Part shown: positions 63,868 through 64,000 of the stretch, piece by piece | How positions within the stretch are numbered: position 1 is the first letter of the stretch | Layout: every line of letters starts with the position of its first letter | Assembly: GCF_902459465.1 (NCBI RefSeq) | Contig: NC_047078.1 | Location: 2,217,691-2,281,690, forward strand | Length of the DNA stretch: 64,000 nt | Source: Asterias rubens | Lineage: Eukaryota; Echinodermata; Asteroidea; Forcipulatida; Asteriidae | Reading direction: 5' to 3' | Notes under the pieces: generated by a model | The model's database searches: none | Told to the model about the DNA's origin: nothing | What the model saw: the letters and a program-made list of their open reading frames with translations, nothing else | Program-made: the position numbers and the translations under genes

Positions 63868-64000
63868 AGTAATAATAATAATAATAATAACCAGTTTTTA
63901 TATAGCGCTTTTCACACCCGAGGGCTTCTCAAAGCGCTTCTGACATTATTACCTCTGGTCACTGGGCCTTAAATCATTCCTTAAACCATCTCAACTCCCT
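63868..64000 (+). repeat. (AAT)n-linked AGCGCTTTTCACACC repeat, runs off the edge
   Basis: Matches 61195-61290, and its end (CATTCCTTAAACCATCTCAA CTCCCT) matches 47690-47745. Confidence 0.8.

Overview
The window is nuclear DNA from an animal: genes split into many small exons with GT-AG introns of about 0.2-5 kb, an AT-rich background, and a very high density of short inverted-repeat (foldback) transposons. The protein matches (a USF2-type bHLH-zip factor, a USP2/USP21-type deubiquitinase, a nuclear-IkB-like ankyrin protein, a small death-domain protein and an eclosion-hormone-type neuropeptide) together with the repeat style suggest an echinoderm, most likely a starfish. The species assignment is inference from recall, not from a search. 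All recognised genes lie on the + strand.

Layout. 1-1.8 kb: a single coding exon for an eclosion-hormone-like peptide precursor (898-1233) between two copies of one foldback family. 1.8-6.06 kb: intergenic, AT-rich, with repeats. 6.07-25.75 kb: a ubiquitin-specific protease assembled here from 16 exons whose splice phases all agree, plus a candidate 43-codon cassette exon at 23629-23757. Its introns hold a 76-bp x10 array, a 166-bp x5 array and many foldbacks. 25.75-34.4 kb: no gene seen; it contains a four-copy array of about 700 bp per unit (27.29-30.09 kb). 34.44-35.26 kb: a two-exon, 120-residue death-domain-only protein. 37.33-49.0 kb: a complete USF2 orthologue, 8 exons and 303 residues, with three 138-bp copies of the acceptor and 5' end of the bHLH exon stacked just upstream of the real exon. 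52.8 kb to the right edge: the first six exons (893 residues) of an IkB-like protein with a 740-residue disordered N-terminus and at least four ankyrin repeats; it runs off the window.

Functional picture (inference). A death-domain adaptor-like protein, a deubiquitinase and a nuclear IkB lie near one another, and each family is often tied to innate NF-kB signalling. A perfect kB-type site lies about 245 bp upstream of the IkB-like start codon, and a CACGTG E-box (the USF target) lies about 475 bp upstream of the USF2 start codon, so both may be autoregulated. Linkage by itself does not show co-function.

Repeats. At least 13 full or partial copies of one 300-400 bp foldback family are present, along with several other foldback families. 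Three families with unrelated interiors share TTAAAGG-type ends, which suggests TTAA-targeting (piggyBac-like) mobilisation. tRNA-derived SINEs, a LINE 3' fragment and several tandem duplications fill most of the remaining non-coding space.
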